This document shows, one piece after another, positions 1 to 8,819 of a DNA stretch of 64,000 bases; positions within the stretch are counted from its first letter, which is position 1; every line of letters starts with the position of its first letter. Source of the DNA: Sphingomonas sp. HMP6 (GTDB taxonomy: Bacteria > Pseudomonadota > Alphaproteobacteria > Sphingomonadales > Sphingomonadaceae); assembly GCF_013374095.1 (NCBI RefSeq), contig NZ_AP022672.1, positions 1,797,501 to 1,861,500 of the forward strand. The letters are read 5' to 3'. The notes under the pieces are model-generated. The model did not search any database. It had not been told where the DNA came from and saw only the letters and a list, made by a program, of their open reading frames with translations. The position numbers and the translations under genes are program-made.

Positions 1-678
1 CAGGGCGGTCTGCTTACCGACGCGATCGATCAGCAGCCGCATTCGGTGCTGTTGCTCGACGAGATCGAGAAGGCGCATCCCGACCTGTTCAACATCCTGC
101 TGCAGGTAATGGACAACGGGCGGCTGACCGACCAGCACGGCAAGACGGTCGATTTCCGCAACGTCATCCTGATCATGACGACCAACGCGGGCGCGTCCGA
201 TATGGCGCGCGAGACCTTGGGCTTCGGCAACCTCACCCGCGAGGGCGAGGATGAGCAAGCGGTCCAGAAGATGTTCACGCCCGAGTTCCGCAACCGCTTG
301 GATGCGATCGTGCCGTTCGGTTATCTACCGACCGAAGTGGTCGCGCGCGTGGTCGACAAGTTCATCCTCCAGCTCGAATTGCAGCTGGCGGACCGCAACG
401 TCCACATCAATCTCGACGACGAATCGAAGGCGTGGCTCACCACCAAGGGCTATGACAAGCTCTACGGCGCACGACCGATGGGCCGCCTGATCCAGGAGAA
501 GATCAAGCAGCCGCTCGCCGAGGAGTTGCTGTTCGGCAAGCTCGTCCATGGCGGCGAGGTGACGGTGAAGATGAAGGAGGGCGCCCTGTCCTTCGAAATC
601 ACGCCCGCCCCGCCCAAGAAGCCCAAGAAAAAGGGCGCGTCGGCCAAGATCGACAAGGACACGACCTCAGCCAAGTAG
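1..678 (+). CDS. clpA: ATP-dependent Clp protease ATP-binding subunit ClpA (3' part)
   Basis: The gene is open at the left window edge; 225 codons remain before the TAG stop. ClpA is the cytosolic AAA+ unfoldase that feeds substrates, including those delivered by ClpS, into the ClpP peptidase. The fragment starts inside the second AAA+ module. Walker B (LLLDEIEKAH) is near residues 17-26 of the fragment. It is followed by the sensor-1 stretch MTTNAG, the arginine-finger region PEFRNRLDAIV, and the small C-terminal domain with the sensor-2 motif GARPMGRLIQ. The last 25 residues are rich in Lys, Pro and Ala, as is common for the ClpA tail in this group. ClpB is less likely because the middle of the motif set (SDMARE, GFGNLTREGED) is ClpA-like. 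Confidence 0.95.
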   Translation, partial: QGGLLTDAIDQQPHSVLLLDEIEKAHPDLFNILLQVMDNGRLTDQHGKTVDFRNVILIMTTNAGASDMARETLGFGNLTREGEDEQAVQKMFTPEFRNRLDAIVPFGYLPTEVVARVVDKFILQLELQLADRNVHINLDDESKAWLTTKGYDKLYGARPMGRLIQEKIKQPLAEELLFGKLVHGGEVTVKMKEGALSFEITPAPPKKPKKKGASAKIDKDTTSAK

Positions 679-691
679 AATCACCTTCTCG

Positions 692-723
692 GATGGGCCC
701 GGTGCGACAGCGTCGGGCCCATC
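692..723 (+). terminator. Hairpin after clpA, possible terminator
   Basis: A perfect 10-bp inverted repeat (GATGGGCCCG / CGGGCCCATC) surrounds a 12-nt loop and starts 13 nt after the clpA stop. Only a short T-run follows (GTGCGTTT), so it is a weak intrinsic terminator candidate. It fits the gap between clpA and the next gene on the same strand. Confidence 0.45.
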
Positions 724-797
724 GTGCGTTTGGCGGTCGGTTACGGACCGGGCACGGTGTTTACCATCTATTGGGAAACGGCGGGCTATGACGCGAT

Positions 798-2480
798 ATG
801 CACCGAGCCCTTTTTTCCAATATCTTAGCCGTTCTGATCGCGGGGATCGGTGCCTTGACGGCGCGCCCGGCACAGGCGCAAATCGATTTTGTCGGGGAGC
901 CGGTTTCGCTCTGCGTCGCCCGTGCGGAGCCGGGAATGACGCCAGCCGCGCTGCTGGCCGGCCAGGCGCGGTTCGATTGCAGCTCGCGGCAGACCAGCCT
1001 GGGACCGGGCAATTTCTGGGTGCGCAGCGGACCTGTCTCGCGCTCCGGGCCGCTCCGCATCCGCTCGATGAGCGTGTGGCAGCAGCGAGTGACGCTTTAT
1101 GCGCAATATGCAGATGGTGCAGTCCTTGCGGAGGCCATCGATGATCATGCGGCAAGCCGGCACATTGTGCTCGGCGCGATCCTAGAACAACCCCTTCCAG
1201 CGCGGCCGGCTCCACTCGTGCGGCTGCTTTGGCATGTCGAAGGCTCGCCCAATTTGCGCGCTATCGTGCGCGAACCGCGGATCGCGACTCCGGCCGAGAG
1301 CGAACGCTTCAATCTGGCAATGAGCGCAATCTATGCGGGCTTCGCCGGCCTGTGCATCACCCTGCTATGCTATAATTTTGCGGTGTGGACAGCACTTCGG
1401 CACCGCTTTCAGCTTGCCTATTGCGCGATGGTGGCCGGCCTCCTGATGTACGCTTTCTCGACCTCGGGCGCGCTTGCCTGGGCTTGGCCGGCGATCGCCA
1501 ATACCGATCGCATCCGCCTCAATTATCTAACCCTCGGCCTCTCCTCAATCGCGGCGTTCGCCTTCGCCCGCGCCTTTTTCGAACCGCGCGTGTTCTCCGG
1601 ACGGTTCGGTCGAATCGCGGTTGTAACGTCGGCCACAATGCTGGCCGCGACGCTCGCTTATGTTCTGTTTGCGCAATATGACGTGCATCTGTTCGACACG
1701 CTCTACTGCTGGGCCTTCGTCGGGCAAATCGCGGTGATCCCGCCGATCCTGTGGCGCGCCTGGAAATTGCGGAGCAACTATCTGTGGCTGTTCGCCGTCG
1801 CATGGGCAGCACCGATCGGCTTAGCCTCTTTGCGGGTCGCCAATTCGATCAATCTGATCGGGAGCAGCTTCTGGCTCGACAATTCGACCATTCTGTCGAT
1901 GTCGCTGGAGGCGCTGTTGTCCAGCCTCGCCATCGCCTACCGCCTGCGCCTGTTGAGCGCGGAGCGGGACGAGGCACGCGACGGCGAGATTGCTGCCCGT
2001 TTGCTCGCCGATATCGATCCGCTGACCGGCTTGCTCAACCGCCGCGCTTTCCTGACGCAAGCGATCGGCCGCGACGGCGAGCAAATTCTGATGATCGCCG
2101 ATCTCGACCATTTCAAGCGGGTGAACGAAACGATCGGTCATGACGGCGGCGACGAAGTGCTGCGCGTGTTCGCCCGCACGCTGCGCCAGGCACTGCCACC
2201 CGAGGCACTTGTCGCGCGGATCGGGGGCGAGGAATTTGCCATTGTCTTGCCCAGCGCGGTGGCGGCCGAACCCAGTGAAATTCTCGCCCGGCTGCGCGGC
2301 GGTCGTATGCCCTATGATGTCGCCGTCACCGCCAGCATCGGCACGTGTCGCGGGCCATTGCTGCGCGAAACCGACTGGAAAGCGCTCTACGCCTGTGCCG
2401 ATCGTGCGCTGTTCGAGGCGAAAAGTGCCGGGCGGGACCGGGCGCGCGGTCGCTCCCTGCCGGACCGGCTGGCTGCGTAA
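798..2480 (+). CDS. Membrane diguanylate cyclase (7TM-DISM-like sensor, GGDEF output)
   Basis: The 560-residue protein is predicted to make cyclic di-GMP from two GTP at the inner membrane. It has a cleavable signal peptide (about residues 1-27, ending PAQA). A periplasmic domain follows to about residue 170, resembling the 7TMR-DISM extracellular domains. About seven hydrophobic segments lie between roughly residues 175 and 385. A short helix leads to a GGDEF domain whose active-site loop GGEEF is at residues 476-480, preceded by DIDPLTGLLNRR and DLDHFKRVNETIGHDGGD. These catalytic signatures look intact. The positions that would hold the inhibitory RxxD site read PPEA, so product inhibition through the I-site is probably absent. 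The gene stands alone between clpA and a small ORF. The signal to the sensor domain cannot be told from sequence. Confidence 0.88.
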   Translation: MHRALFSNILAVLIAGIGALTARPAQAQIDFVGEPVSLCVARAEPGMTPAALLAGQARFDCSSRQTSLGPGNFWVRSGPVSRSGPLRIRSMSVWQQRVTLYAQYADGAVLAEAIDDHAASRHIVLGAILEQPLPARPAPLVRLLWHVEGSPNLRAIVREPRIATPAESERFNLAMSAIYAGFAGLCITLLCYNFAVWTALRHRFQLAYCAMVAGLLMYAFSTSGALAWAWPAIANTDRIRLNYLTLGLSSIAAFAFARAFFEPRVFSGRFGRIAVVTSATMLAATLAYVLFAQYDVHLFDTLYCWAFVGQIAVIPPILWRAWKLRSNYLWLFAVAWAAPIGLASLRVANSINLIGSSFWLDNSTILSMSLEALLSSLAIAYRLRLLSAERDEARDGEIAARLLADIDPLTGLLNRRAFLTQAIGRDGEQILMIADLDHFKRVNETIGHDGGDEVLRVFARTLRQALPPEALVARIGGEEFAIVLPSAVAAEPSEILARLRGGRMPYDVAVTASIGTCRGPLLRETDWKALYACADRALFEAKSAGRDRARGRSLPDRLAA

Positions 2481-2534
2481 CGGTCTTGCCCGGCACGGCG
2501 ATTCACGATACAAGAATTGTGTTAGGAAACGCTC

Positions 2535-2732
2535 ATGCGTAATCGTCGGATCATGATCGGAATGTTCGCATTGCTCGCGATGGTAGCGGTCGCGCGCCAC
2601 CCGAGCGCCGATATCCGCATCCTGACTCATGACGCATCGGATCCCACGCCGCATCAGGTCATGGCAGCACTCGATCTAGGCCTGGTCGCGGTGTCGGTTC
2701 TCGTCACTTGGACCGGCGAACACATTCGCTAG
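2535..2732 (+). CDS. Small hypothetical membrane protein (65 aa)
   Basis: The ATG is preceded at good spacing by the SD-like sequence AGGAAA (2525-2529). The product has a hydrophobic N-terminal stretch (IMIGMFALLAMVAV), a polar middle rich in His and Asp, and a second hydrophobic stretch (LDLGLVAVSVLV). It may therefore cross the membrane twice or be exported. I do not recognise a family. It lies between the diguanylate cyclase and the acyl-CoA ligase on the same strand and could be co-transcribed with either. Confidence 0.5.
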   Translation: MRNRRIMIGMFALLAMVAVARHPSADIRILTHDASDPTPHQVMAALDLGLVAVSVLVTWTGEHIR

Positions 2733-2770
2733 CCTTGCGAGCAAGCGATTGCTTGCTTACACCTGTGTCA

Positions 2771-4462
2771 ATGAACTCTCCCGAGGCCATTTGGCGCACA
2801 TCCTATCGTCACCCCAACCCGTGGGACAGCGCGTTTCCGCCGCAATCGATGGTCGATTTGTTCGATGATTCCTGCGCGCGGATGGGCAAGGCGCCACTGA
2901 TCGACTTCCTCGGGCGCCGCTACAGCTTTGCAGATACCCAAGATGGTGCCAATCGCGTTGCCGCAGGACTGACCGCGCTGGGCTATGGACCGGGCGACCG
3001 GATCGGCCTGTTCCTGCCCAACGTCCCGCACTATCTGGCGGCCTATTACGGCATCCTGAAAATCGGCGCGACGGTGGTGAACTTCTCGCCGCTCTACACC
3101 GTCGCCGAGCTCGAGCATCAAGTCGCCGATTCGGGGACCAAACTGCTGTTTACGCTGTCGGCGACTGCGCTGTTGCCGACAGCACTCAAAGTGCTCGACG
3201 GCAGCACGCTCGAACGCCTGATCGTTGGATCGATCGCGGGTGCGCTGCCGACGTCAAAGTCGATCCTGTATCGCCTGTTCAAGCGCAAGGAGGTCACCCC
3301 CCGCCCGCATGACCCGCGCATCATGGCCTTTTCGAAACTGATCGCCAACGACGCGGCGCACCCGCAAGCAACCATTGACCCTGACCGCGACGTTGCGCTG
3401 ATCCAATATACCGGCGGTACCACCGGCACGCCGAAGGGCGCCATGCTGACGCATCAGAATCTTTCGGCCAATGCGCGCCAGGTCATGGCGATCGACCCCG
3501 AGCCGGGCAAGCCCGACCGCATCCTCGGCGTGCTGCCGCTGTTCCACGTCTTCGCCAACACCTGCGTCCTCAACCGCACTGTGCTGAACGGCGGCTGCAT
3601 CGTGATGCTGCCGCGCTTCGAGGCCGGCGCGGTGCTCGCCGCGATCGATCGGACCAAGGCGACCGCGCTGCCCGGCGTGCCGACCATGTACCAGGCGCTG
3701 CTTGATCACCCTAAGATCGGTTCGACCGATTTCTCCTCGCTGCGGGTGTGTATTTCGGGGGGTGCCCCGCTCGCGGCCGAATTGAAGGCAAAGTTCGAAA
3801 GCGTGACCGGCGCGACCGTGGTCGAGGGGTACGGCCTGTCGGAGAGTTCGGGCGTGTTGTCCGCCAATCCGTATCAGCAGGAAGGAAAGACCGGCACGAT
3901 CGGCCAGCCGATCCCCGGTACCTATCTCCGCTTGGTCGACAAAGCCGACCCGACGCAGGATCCGCCCGCAGGCGAACCCGGCGAGATCGTCGCGATGGGC
4001 CCGCAGATCATGAAGGGCTATTGGGACCGCGCCGATACCGATGCCGAGGTATTCGTGACCAACGCCGCGGGCCGCTGGCTGCGGACCGGCGATGTCGGGA
4101 CGATCGATGCGGACGGCTTCGTCAAGATCGTCGATCGGTTGAAGGACATGCTTTCGGTCTCGGGCTTCAAGGTCTTCCCGAGCCAGATCGAGGCGCTACT
4201 CCATCGCCACCCGGCGGTGAAGGAGGCGATGGTGATCGGCCTGCCCGATGCCTATCGCGGCGAGCAGCCGCGCGGCTATGTCACGCTCAATGACGGCGCG
4301 AGCGTGACGAGTGCGGAGCTGCGCGACTGGCTCAACCCGCAACTAGGACGGCACGAACGCGTCGACGAGGTGGTGATCCGCCTGACCATGCCGAAAACAA
4401 TGATTGGCAAGTTGAGCCGCAAGGATTTGATCGCCGAGGTGATGGCGGAGGCGAATGTCTGA
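2771..4462 (+). CDS. Long-chain fatty acid-CoA ligase family (AMP-binding enzyme)
   Basis: The 563-residue cytosolic or membrane-associated enzyme is predicted to activate fatty acids to acyl-AMP and then acyl-CoA, the entry step of beta-oxidation. The adenylate-forming signature YTGGTTGTPKG begins near residue 213. The motifs GYGLSESSG, RTGDVG (motif A8 region), IVDRLKDMLSVSGFKVFPSQIE and the C-terminal catalytic Lys in PKTMIGKLSRKDL are all present. I chose the ATG at 2771 because the protein from there starts like FadD relatives. The longer start at 2708 would overlap the preceding small ORF and add unrelated residues. Substrate chain length is inferred from family resemblance only. Confidence 0.9.
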   Translation: MNSPEAIWRTSYRHPNPWDSAFPPQSMVDLFDDSCARMGKAPLIDFLGRRYSFADTQDGANRVAAGLTALGYGPGDRIGLFLPNVPHYLAAYYGILKIGATVVNFSPLYTVAELEHQVADSGTKLLFTLSATALLPTALKVLDGSTLERLIVGSIAGALPTSKSILYRLFKRKEVTPRPHDPRIMAFSKLIANDAAHPQATIDPDRDVALIQYTGGTTGTPKGAMLTHQNLSANARQVMAIDPEPGKPDRILGVLPLFHVFANTCVLNRTVLNGGCIVMLPRFEAGAVLAAIDRTKATALPGVPTMYQALLDHPKIGSTDFSSLRVCISGGAPLAAELKAKFESVTGATVVEGYGLSESSGVLSANPYQQEGKTGTIGQPIPGTYLRLVDKADPTQDPPAGEPGEIVAMGPQIMKGYWDRADTDAEVFVTNAAGRWLRTGDVGTIDADGFVKIVDRLKDMLSVSGFKVFPSQIEALLHRHPAVKEAMVIGLPDAYRGEQPRGYVTLNDGASVTSAELRDWLNPQLGRHERVDEVVIRLTMPKTMIGKLSRKDLIAEVMAEANV

Positions 4463-4470
4463 CGTCCGAC

Positions 4471-4820
4471 TTGATCCTGCATGAACATGCGCAGTCGGGG
4501 AATTGCTACAAAATCCGCCTCCCCTCACCACGCTGCGCTTCTGGCAGGCGTTTGTGGGCGAGGAGCGGGTGAGCGACCCGCAGCTTGCGCAAATTTCGCC
4601 AAACAAGCGCCGGGCGAAGCGGCACCCGCGCTCATGGACGCGCACCTCGTAAAACGGCCTTTCTGGCGCCGGTCGCTTCACCGTCGCCGACATCGCGTTT
4701 TACGCCTACACGCATGTGACCGAAGACGGTGTCTTCGCGCTGCGGCATTATCCCGCGGTGACCGCATGGCAGGCGCGGGTGGCTAAGCAGCCGAACACAT
4801 CCGATGTGACACTTGCGTGA
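4471..4820 (+). pseudogene. Degraded glutathione S-transferase gene
   Basis: Pieces of one GST coding sequence lie in different frames. A TTG at 4471 opens a frame reading HEHAQSGNCYKIRL (to about 4521), a typical GST N-terminal start with the SGNCYK glutathione-site motif. At about 4607-4662 another frame reads GEAAPALMDAHLVKRPF, which matches the C-domain helix before the GST fold signature. From about 4665 a third frame reads GRFTVADIAFYAYTHV and continues to a TGA at 4818-4820, which is the typical GST C-terminal domain with the VADI motif. At least two frameshifts and a large internal deletion separate the pieces, since a whole GST needs about 600 nt. It is therefore most likely a relic. 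It fills the otherwise gene-free 4463-4891 stretch. Confidence 0.75.
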
Positions 4821-4891
4821 AGGCCAACGATTCCGATTGTAACAATCTGCGGCCATAGCCTCGAAGCATTCAACGACTTCGGGGTGTCGCG

Positions 4892-5791
4892 ATGAATGCA
4901 GTAACCAAGATCGATCTGACGGGACTTGCCGGCGCCACGATCGCCGATTTCGGCGATTTCGCCAATTCGCAGCCCGTCATCCCCGAACGCGCCACGACCG
5001 AACGGCGTCGGTACCGCACGATCTGGATTTCCGACATTCATCTTGGCACGCGCGGCTGCAATGCCGAGATGCTGATCGACTTTCTCGACCATGTCGATAG
5101 CGAGCGGATGTATCTGGTTGGCGACATCATCGACGGGTGGCGGCTGAAGAAGAAATTCTACTGGCCCGTCGCGCACAACGACGTGGTGTGGCGCCTGCTC
5201 AAGCGCGCCAAGCGCGGGACCGAGGTGATCTACATTCCCGGCAATCACGACGAAGTGATGCGGCAGTTCACCGGGCTCGACTTCGGTGGGGTCGCGATCC
5301 GGCACAAAGCGATCCACGAAACCGCGGACGGTCGGCGCCTGCTGGTACTGCACGGCGATGAATTCGACGCGATCACGCTTGCGCATCGTTGGCTGGCGCA
5401 TGTCGGGGATGTGGCGTATGAATTCATGATGGGTCTGAACCGCTGGGTGAACGCGTACCGACGCACTTTCAACCTGCCTTATTGGTCGCTGTCGAAGCAC
5501 GCCAAGGCCAAGGTTAAGAACGCGGTGCAGTTCATTTCGAATTACGAGGAAATCGTGGCGCAGGCCGCTGGCGCGCGCGGGGTCGACGGCGTGGTGTGCG
5601 GGCACATCCACACCGCCGAGTTCCGCGATATTGACGGGATCGAATATTATAACGACGGCGACTGGGTGGAGGGTTGCACCGCCCTGGTCGAACATTTCGA
5701 CGGTCGCATGGAATTGCTCCACTGGGCCGACGAAATCGCCGCGCGGGATGCGTCCCGGCCGATGGCGAAGATCGAGATGATGGCGGCCTGA
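4892..5791 (+). CDS. LpxH-like metallophosphoesterase (UDP-2,3-diacylglucosamine diphosphatase family)
   Basis: The 299-residue protein is a calcineurin-fold phosphoesterase. The metal-binding motifs appear in order: SDIHLG (near residue 48), GDIIDGW, GNHDE, HGDEFD and GHIHTAEF. This set and length match the COG2908 UDP-2,3-diacylglucosamine diphosphatase family. Alphaproteobacteria often use LpxI for the lipid A step, so this paralogue may act on another nucleotide-lipid or phospholipid pyrophosphate. The next gene, a GT4 glycosyltransferase, starts 5 nt after the stop. This suggests translational linkage and a shared role in envelope glycolipid metabolism (inference). Confidence 0.85.
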   Translation: MNAVTKIDLTGLAGATIADFGDFANSQPVIPERATTERRRYRTIWISDIHLGTRGCNAEMLIDFLDHVDSERMYLVGDIIDGWRLKKKFYWPVAHNDVVWRLLKRAKRGTEVIYIPGNHDEVMRQFTGLDFGGVAIRHKAIHETADGRRLLVLHGDEFDAITLAHRWLAHVGDVAYEFMMGLNRWVNAYRRTFNLPYWSLSKHAKAKVKNAVQFISNYEEIVAQAAGARGVDGVVCGHIHTAEFRDIDGIEYYNDGDWVEGCTALVEHFDGRMELLHWADEIAARDASRPMAKIEMMAA

Positions 5792-5796
5792 CCGGG

Positions 5797-6834
5797 GTGC
5801 GCATCGCGATCGCCACAGATGCGTGGAGCCCCCAGGTGAACGGGGTGGTGCGCACGTTGCAGGCCGTGCGCGCGGAACTCGAACGCCAAGGGCACGACGT
5901 TCTGATCGTATCGCCCGACCAATTTTATTCAGTGCCGTGCCCGACCTATCCGGAAATTCGCCTGGCCTTCGCCAGCACCGCAAGCGTCGGCAAGATGCTC
6001 GCCGATTTCGCCCCGAATGCGATCCATCTCGCAACCGAAGGGCCGGTGTGCCTCGCCGCGCGGCGCTGGTGCCTGACCCGGGGGTTTCCCTTCACCACCG
6101 CCTATCACACGCAATTCCCTGATTACGTATCGGCGCGCACCGGCGTGAACCCGGAATGGGTATGGCGCTACATCCGCTGGTTCCACTGGCCCGCGCAATC
6201 GATCCTCGCCTCGACCCCGTCGATCGCCGCGACGCTCAAGTCGCATGACCTGACGCGGATCCGACATTGGGGCCGCGGCGTCGATCTTTCTACCTTCTCG
6301 CCCGATCTCTCCCCCCACCCCGCCATCGCCGCGCTGAAAGCGGCGGGCAAAGGGCCGATCCAACTCTATGTCGGCCGCGTCGCGATCGAGAAGAATATCG
6401 AGGCCTTCCTTAATGCGACCCATCCAGGCACCAAGGTGATCGTCGGTGACGGGCCAGCGCGCGCCGCGCTGACCGCGCGCTTCCCCGATGCGCATTTCCT
6501 CGGGCCGCTGTTTGGGGACGAGCTCGCCGCAGCCTATGTGGCGGCGGCTGTCTTTGTTTTCCCGAGCCGGACCGACACGTTCGGGCTGGTGATGATCGAG
6601 GCGCTGGCGTGCGGCACGCCGGTCGCGGCATTCCCGGTAACCGGGCCGGTCGATGTGCTGAACGGCACGGTCGGCGCCATGGATGAGGACCTCGCCGTTG
6701 CGATCGCGACAGCGCTCACCCGCAACCGCGCCGCCTGCGCCGCTTACGGCCAGACCTTCACCTGGGAGGCAAGCGCGCGGCAATTCCTGGGTGCGCTGGT
6801 GCCCGTCGATCATCCCGAGGCGATTGCCGCTTAG
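5797..6834 (+). CDS. GT4-type glycosyltransferase
   Basis: The 345-residue product is a GT-B fold retaining glycosyltransferase. The N-terminus IAIATDAWSPQVNGVVRTL is the acceptor-domain start seen in the mannosyl- or glucosyl-transferase MgtA-like family. The donor-binding part holds YVGRVAIEKN and the E(x7)E-type motif SRTDTFGLVMIEALACGTPV. I chose the GTG at 5797, just after the stop of the LpxH-like gene, because the conserved domain begins at the second codon. Starting further upstream would add 41 residues read out of frame from the previous gene. It probably glycosylates a lipid acceptor at the cytoplasmic face. Donor and acceptor cannot be deduced. Confidence 0.87.
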   Translation: MRIAIATDAWSPQVNGVVRTLQAVRAELERQGHDVLIVSPDQFYSVPCPTYPEIRLAFASTASVGKMLADFAPNAIHLATEGPVCLAARRWCLTRGFPFTTAYHTQFPDYVSARTGVNPEWVWRYIRWFHWPAQSILASTPSIAATLKSHDLTRIRHWGRGVDLSTFSPDLSPHPAIAALKAAGKGPIQLYVGRVAIEKNIEAFLNATHPGTKVIVGDGPARAALTARFPDAHFLGPLFGDELAAAYVAAAVFVFPSRTDTFGLVMIEALACGTPVAAFPVTGPVDVLNGTVGAMDEDLAVAIATALTRNRAACAAYGQTFTWEASARQFLGALVPVDHPEAIAA

Positions 6835-6894
6835 CGCCCCCAACCCGCGCTTGCCCTCGTCGCGCAACCGCACTACACCTGACGCCAGCACAGT

Positions 6895-6921
6895 GGCCGC
6901 TCCGAGAGGGGCGGCCCTTTC
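6895..6921 (+). terminator. Hairpin between glycosyltransferase and trcR
   Basis: GGCCGCTCC and GGGGCGGCC pair over 9 bp (one G-U) with a GAGA tetraloop, then CTTTCCGTTT. It lies 60 nt after the glycosyltransferase stop and 21 nt before the trcR start. It may be an intrinsic terminator or a 5' leader hairpin of trcR. Confidence 0.5.
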
Positions 6922-6941
6922 CGTTTCTGAAGGAGTTTCCC

Positions 6942-7625
6942 GTGGCCCAGCCGCTCATGCCGCATGCGACCGCATCGTGGCTCGTCGACAATACCGCGCT
7001 CAGCTTCGAACAGATTGCCGAGTTTTGCGGGCTGCACATCCTGGAAATCCAGGCAATTGCCGATGACACCGCAGCGACCAAGCTGACCGGGCGCGACCCG
7101 ATCCGCGCGCACGAACTGACGCAGGACGAAATCGACAAGGGTCAGGCCGATCCCGATTATCGCCTGCAGATCCTGAAAGGACCCGAGCAGGTCCGCCGGA
7201 CCAAGGGCCCGCGCTACACGCCCGTGTCGAAGCGTTCTGACAAGCCCGACGGCATTGCCTGGATCATCCGAAATCACTCGGAAATCACCGACGGCGCGAT
7301 CAGCAATCTGATCGGCACGACGCGCACCACGATCGCCGCGATCCGGGATCGCAGCCATTGGAACATCGCCAACATCACGCCGAAGGACCCGGTCACGCTC
7401 GGCCTTACGACGCAGCGCGAGCTTGACGCCGCAGTCGCCAAGGCAGCGAAGGCGGCGGGCCTCGAAGCGCCCGTCGACACGCGGCTCGAGGGCGATCGCG
7501 AGGCGCTCATCACGGAACTGCGCGCACAGCGCCTGCAACTGGCACGCGATGCCGAAGCCGCCGAGAATGGCGAGCTTCCGGGCGCACCCGCCGAGCCGAC
7601 CGCAGAGACGCTGTTCAAGCGGTGA
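6942..7625 (+). CDS. trcR: Cell cycle transcriptional regulator TrcR (DUF1013)
   Basis: The 227-residue protein matches the alphaproteobacterial DUF1013 family over its full length. Conserved stretches include LVDNTALSFEQIAEFCGLH at the N-terminus, DRSHWNIANITPKDPVTLGL in the middle and the region GIAWIIRNH. Members are cytosolic DNA-binding regulators linked to cell-cycle transcription in alphaproteobacteria. The start is GTG at 6942 with a perfect SD (AAGGAG at 6930-6935). The extreme C-terminus is Ala/Glu-rich and variable. It precedes tgt on the same strand by 48 nt. Confidence 0.88.
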   Translation: MAQPLMPHATASWLVDNTALSFEQIAEFCGLHILEIQAIADDTAATKLTGRDPIRAHELTQDEIDKGQADPDYRLQILKGPEQVRRTKGPRYTPVSKRSDKPDGIAWIIRNHSEITDGAISNLIGTTRTTIAAIRDRSHWNIANITPKDPVTLGLTTQRELDAAVAKAAKAAGLEAPVDTRLEGDREALITELRAQRLQLARDAEAAENGELPGAPAEPTAETLFKR

Positions 7626-7639
7626 TTTCGGACTGACGC

Positions 7640-7666
7640 CCTCCCCTCCCTGGAAGGGAGGGGAGG
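7640..7666 (+). promoter_or_regulatory. Perfect palindrome whose right arm contains the tgt ribosome-binding site
   Basis: The 11-base arm CCTCCCCTCCC (7640-7650) pairs exactly with GGGAGGGGAGG (7656-7666) around a 5-nt loop. The right arm contains the SD for tgt (GGGGAGG, 7 nt before the ATG at 7674), so the hairpin would hide it in mRNA. A shorter relative lies at 15182-15201, which suggests it is a copy of a dispersed palindrome that was recruited here. Confidence 0.6.
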
Positions 7667-7673
7667 AAATACA

Positions 7674-8819
7674 ATGAACGAAAATCCCCGCATCGCCTTC
7701 ACCATCCACGCGACCGACGGTCCCGCCCGCACCGGCGAGATTGCGATGCGGCGTGGCATCATCCGCACGCCCGCCTTCATGCCGGTCGGCACGGTCGGCA
7801 CGGTCAAGGGCATGAAGCCCGCCGATGTGCGCGCGTCGGGTGCCGACATCATCCTCGGCAACACCTACCATCTGATGCTACGCCCAGGGGCCGAGCGGAT
7901 GGCGCGGCTTGGCGGGCTGCACGGCTTCATGGGGTGGGATCGCCCGATCCTGACCGACAGCGGCGGCTATCAGGTGATGAGCCTCAGCGACCTGACCAAG
8001 CGCGACGAGAACGGCGTCACCTTCAAGTCGCACATCGACGGGTCGCGCCACACGCTCAGCCCCGAGCGCTCGATCGAGATCCAGCGACTGCTCGGATCGG
8101 ACATCGTGATGGCGTTCGACGAGCTGGTGCCGACCACCTCCACGCCCGAGGTTCAGGCGGCGGCGATGGCGCGCTCGATGCGCTGGGCGAAGCGGTCGCG
8201 CGACGCGTTTGATAGTGGCGGTGCACATGCCGAGAACGCCGCGATCTTCGGCATCCAGCAAGGCGCGCTCGACCGGACGCTCCGCGGCGACAGTGCGGCG
8301 GCGCTGATCGACATCGGCTTCGATGGCTATGCCGTCGGGGGCCTCGCGGTCGGCGAGGGGCAGGAGGCGATGTTCGGCTGCCTCGATTTCGCGCCCGGGC
8401 AATTGCCGGCAGACAAGCCGCGCTATTTGATGGGCGTGGGCAAGCCCGACGACATCGTCGGTGCAGTCGAACGCGGGATCGACATGTTCGATTGCGTGCT
8501 GCCCACCCGCTCGGGCCGGACCGGTCAGGCGTTCACGCGCAACGGCCCGATCAACATCCGCAACGCCAAGTTCGCCGAGGATGAGGGTCCGCTCGATCCG
8601 GCCTGCGCCTGCCCGGTATGCGCCACCTGGTCGCGCGCCTACCTTCATCACCTCGACCGTGCGGGCGAGCTGCTTGGCGCAATGCTGATGACAGAACATA
8701 ATCTCTATTTCTATCAGGCCTTGATGGCCGATCTGCGCGATGCCATTGTTGCGGGAAGGCTCACCACCTTCGCGGACGCGTTCCGGGAGGCGTATAAGAG
8801 CCGGAACGAGAGAGAGTGA
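7674..8819 (+). CDS. tgt: tRNA-guanine(34) transglycosylase (queuine tRNA-ribosyltransferase)
   Basis: The 381-residue cytosolic zinc enzyme exchanges guanine-34 of GUN-anticodon tRNAs for preQ1 in queuosine synthesis. Family motifs are present: [34 protein letters not shown] (active-site Asp), [24 protein letters not shown] (nucleophile Asp region) and the Zn-binding CACPVC followed by a distal His in the LHHL stretch. Length is normal for bacterial Tgt. The start is ATG with a strong SD that lies inside a palindrome. The next small ORF overlaps the stop codon (TGATG). Confidence 0.97.
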   Translation: MNENPRIAFTIHATDGPARTGEIAMRRGIIRTPAFMPVGTVGTVKGMKPADVRASGADIILGNTYHLMLRPGAERMARLGGLHGFMGWDRPILTDSGGYQVMSLSDLTKRDENGVTFKSHIDGSRHTLSPERSIEIQRLLGSDIVMAFDELVPTTSTPEVQAAAMARSMRWAKRSRDAFDSGGAHAENAAIFGIQQGALDRTLRGDSAAALIDIGFDGYAVGGLAVGEGQEAMFGCLDFAPGQLPADKPRYLMGVGKPDDIVGAVERGIDMFDCVLPTRSGRTGQAFTRNGPINIRNAKFAEDEGPLDPACACPVCATWSRAYLHHLDRAGELLGAMLMTEHNLYFYQALMADLRDAIVAGRLTTFADAFREAYKSRNERE

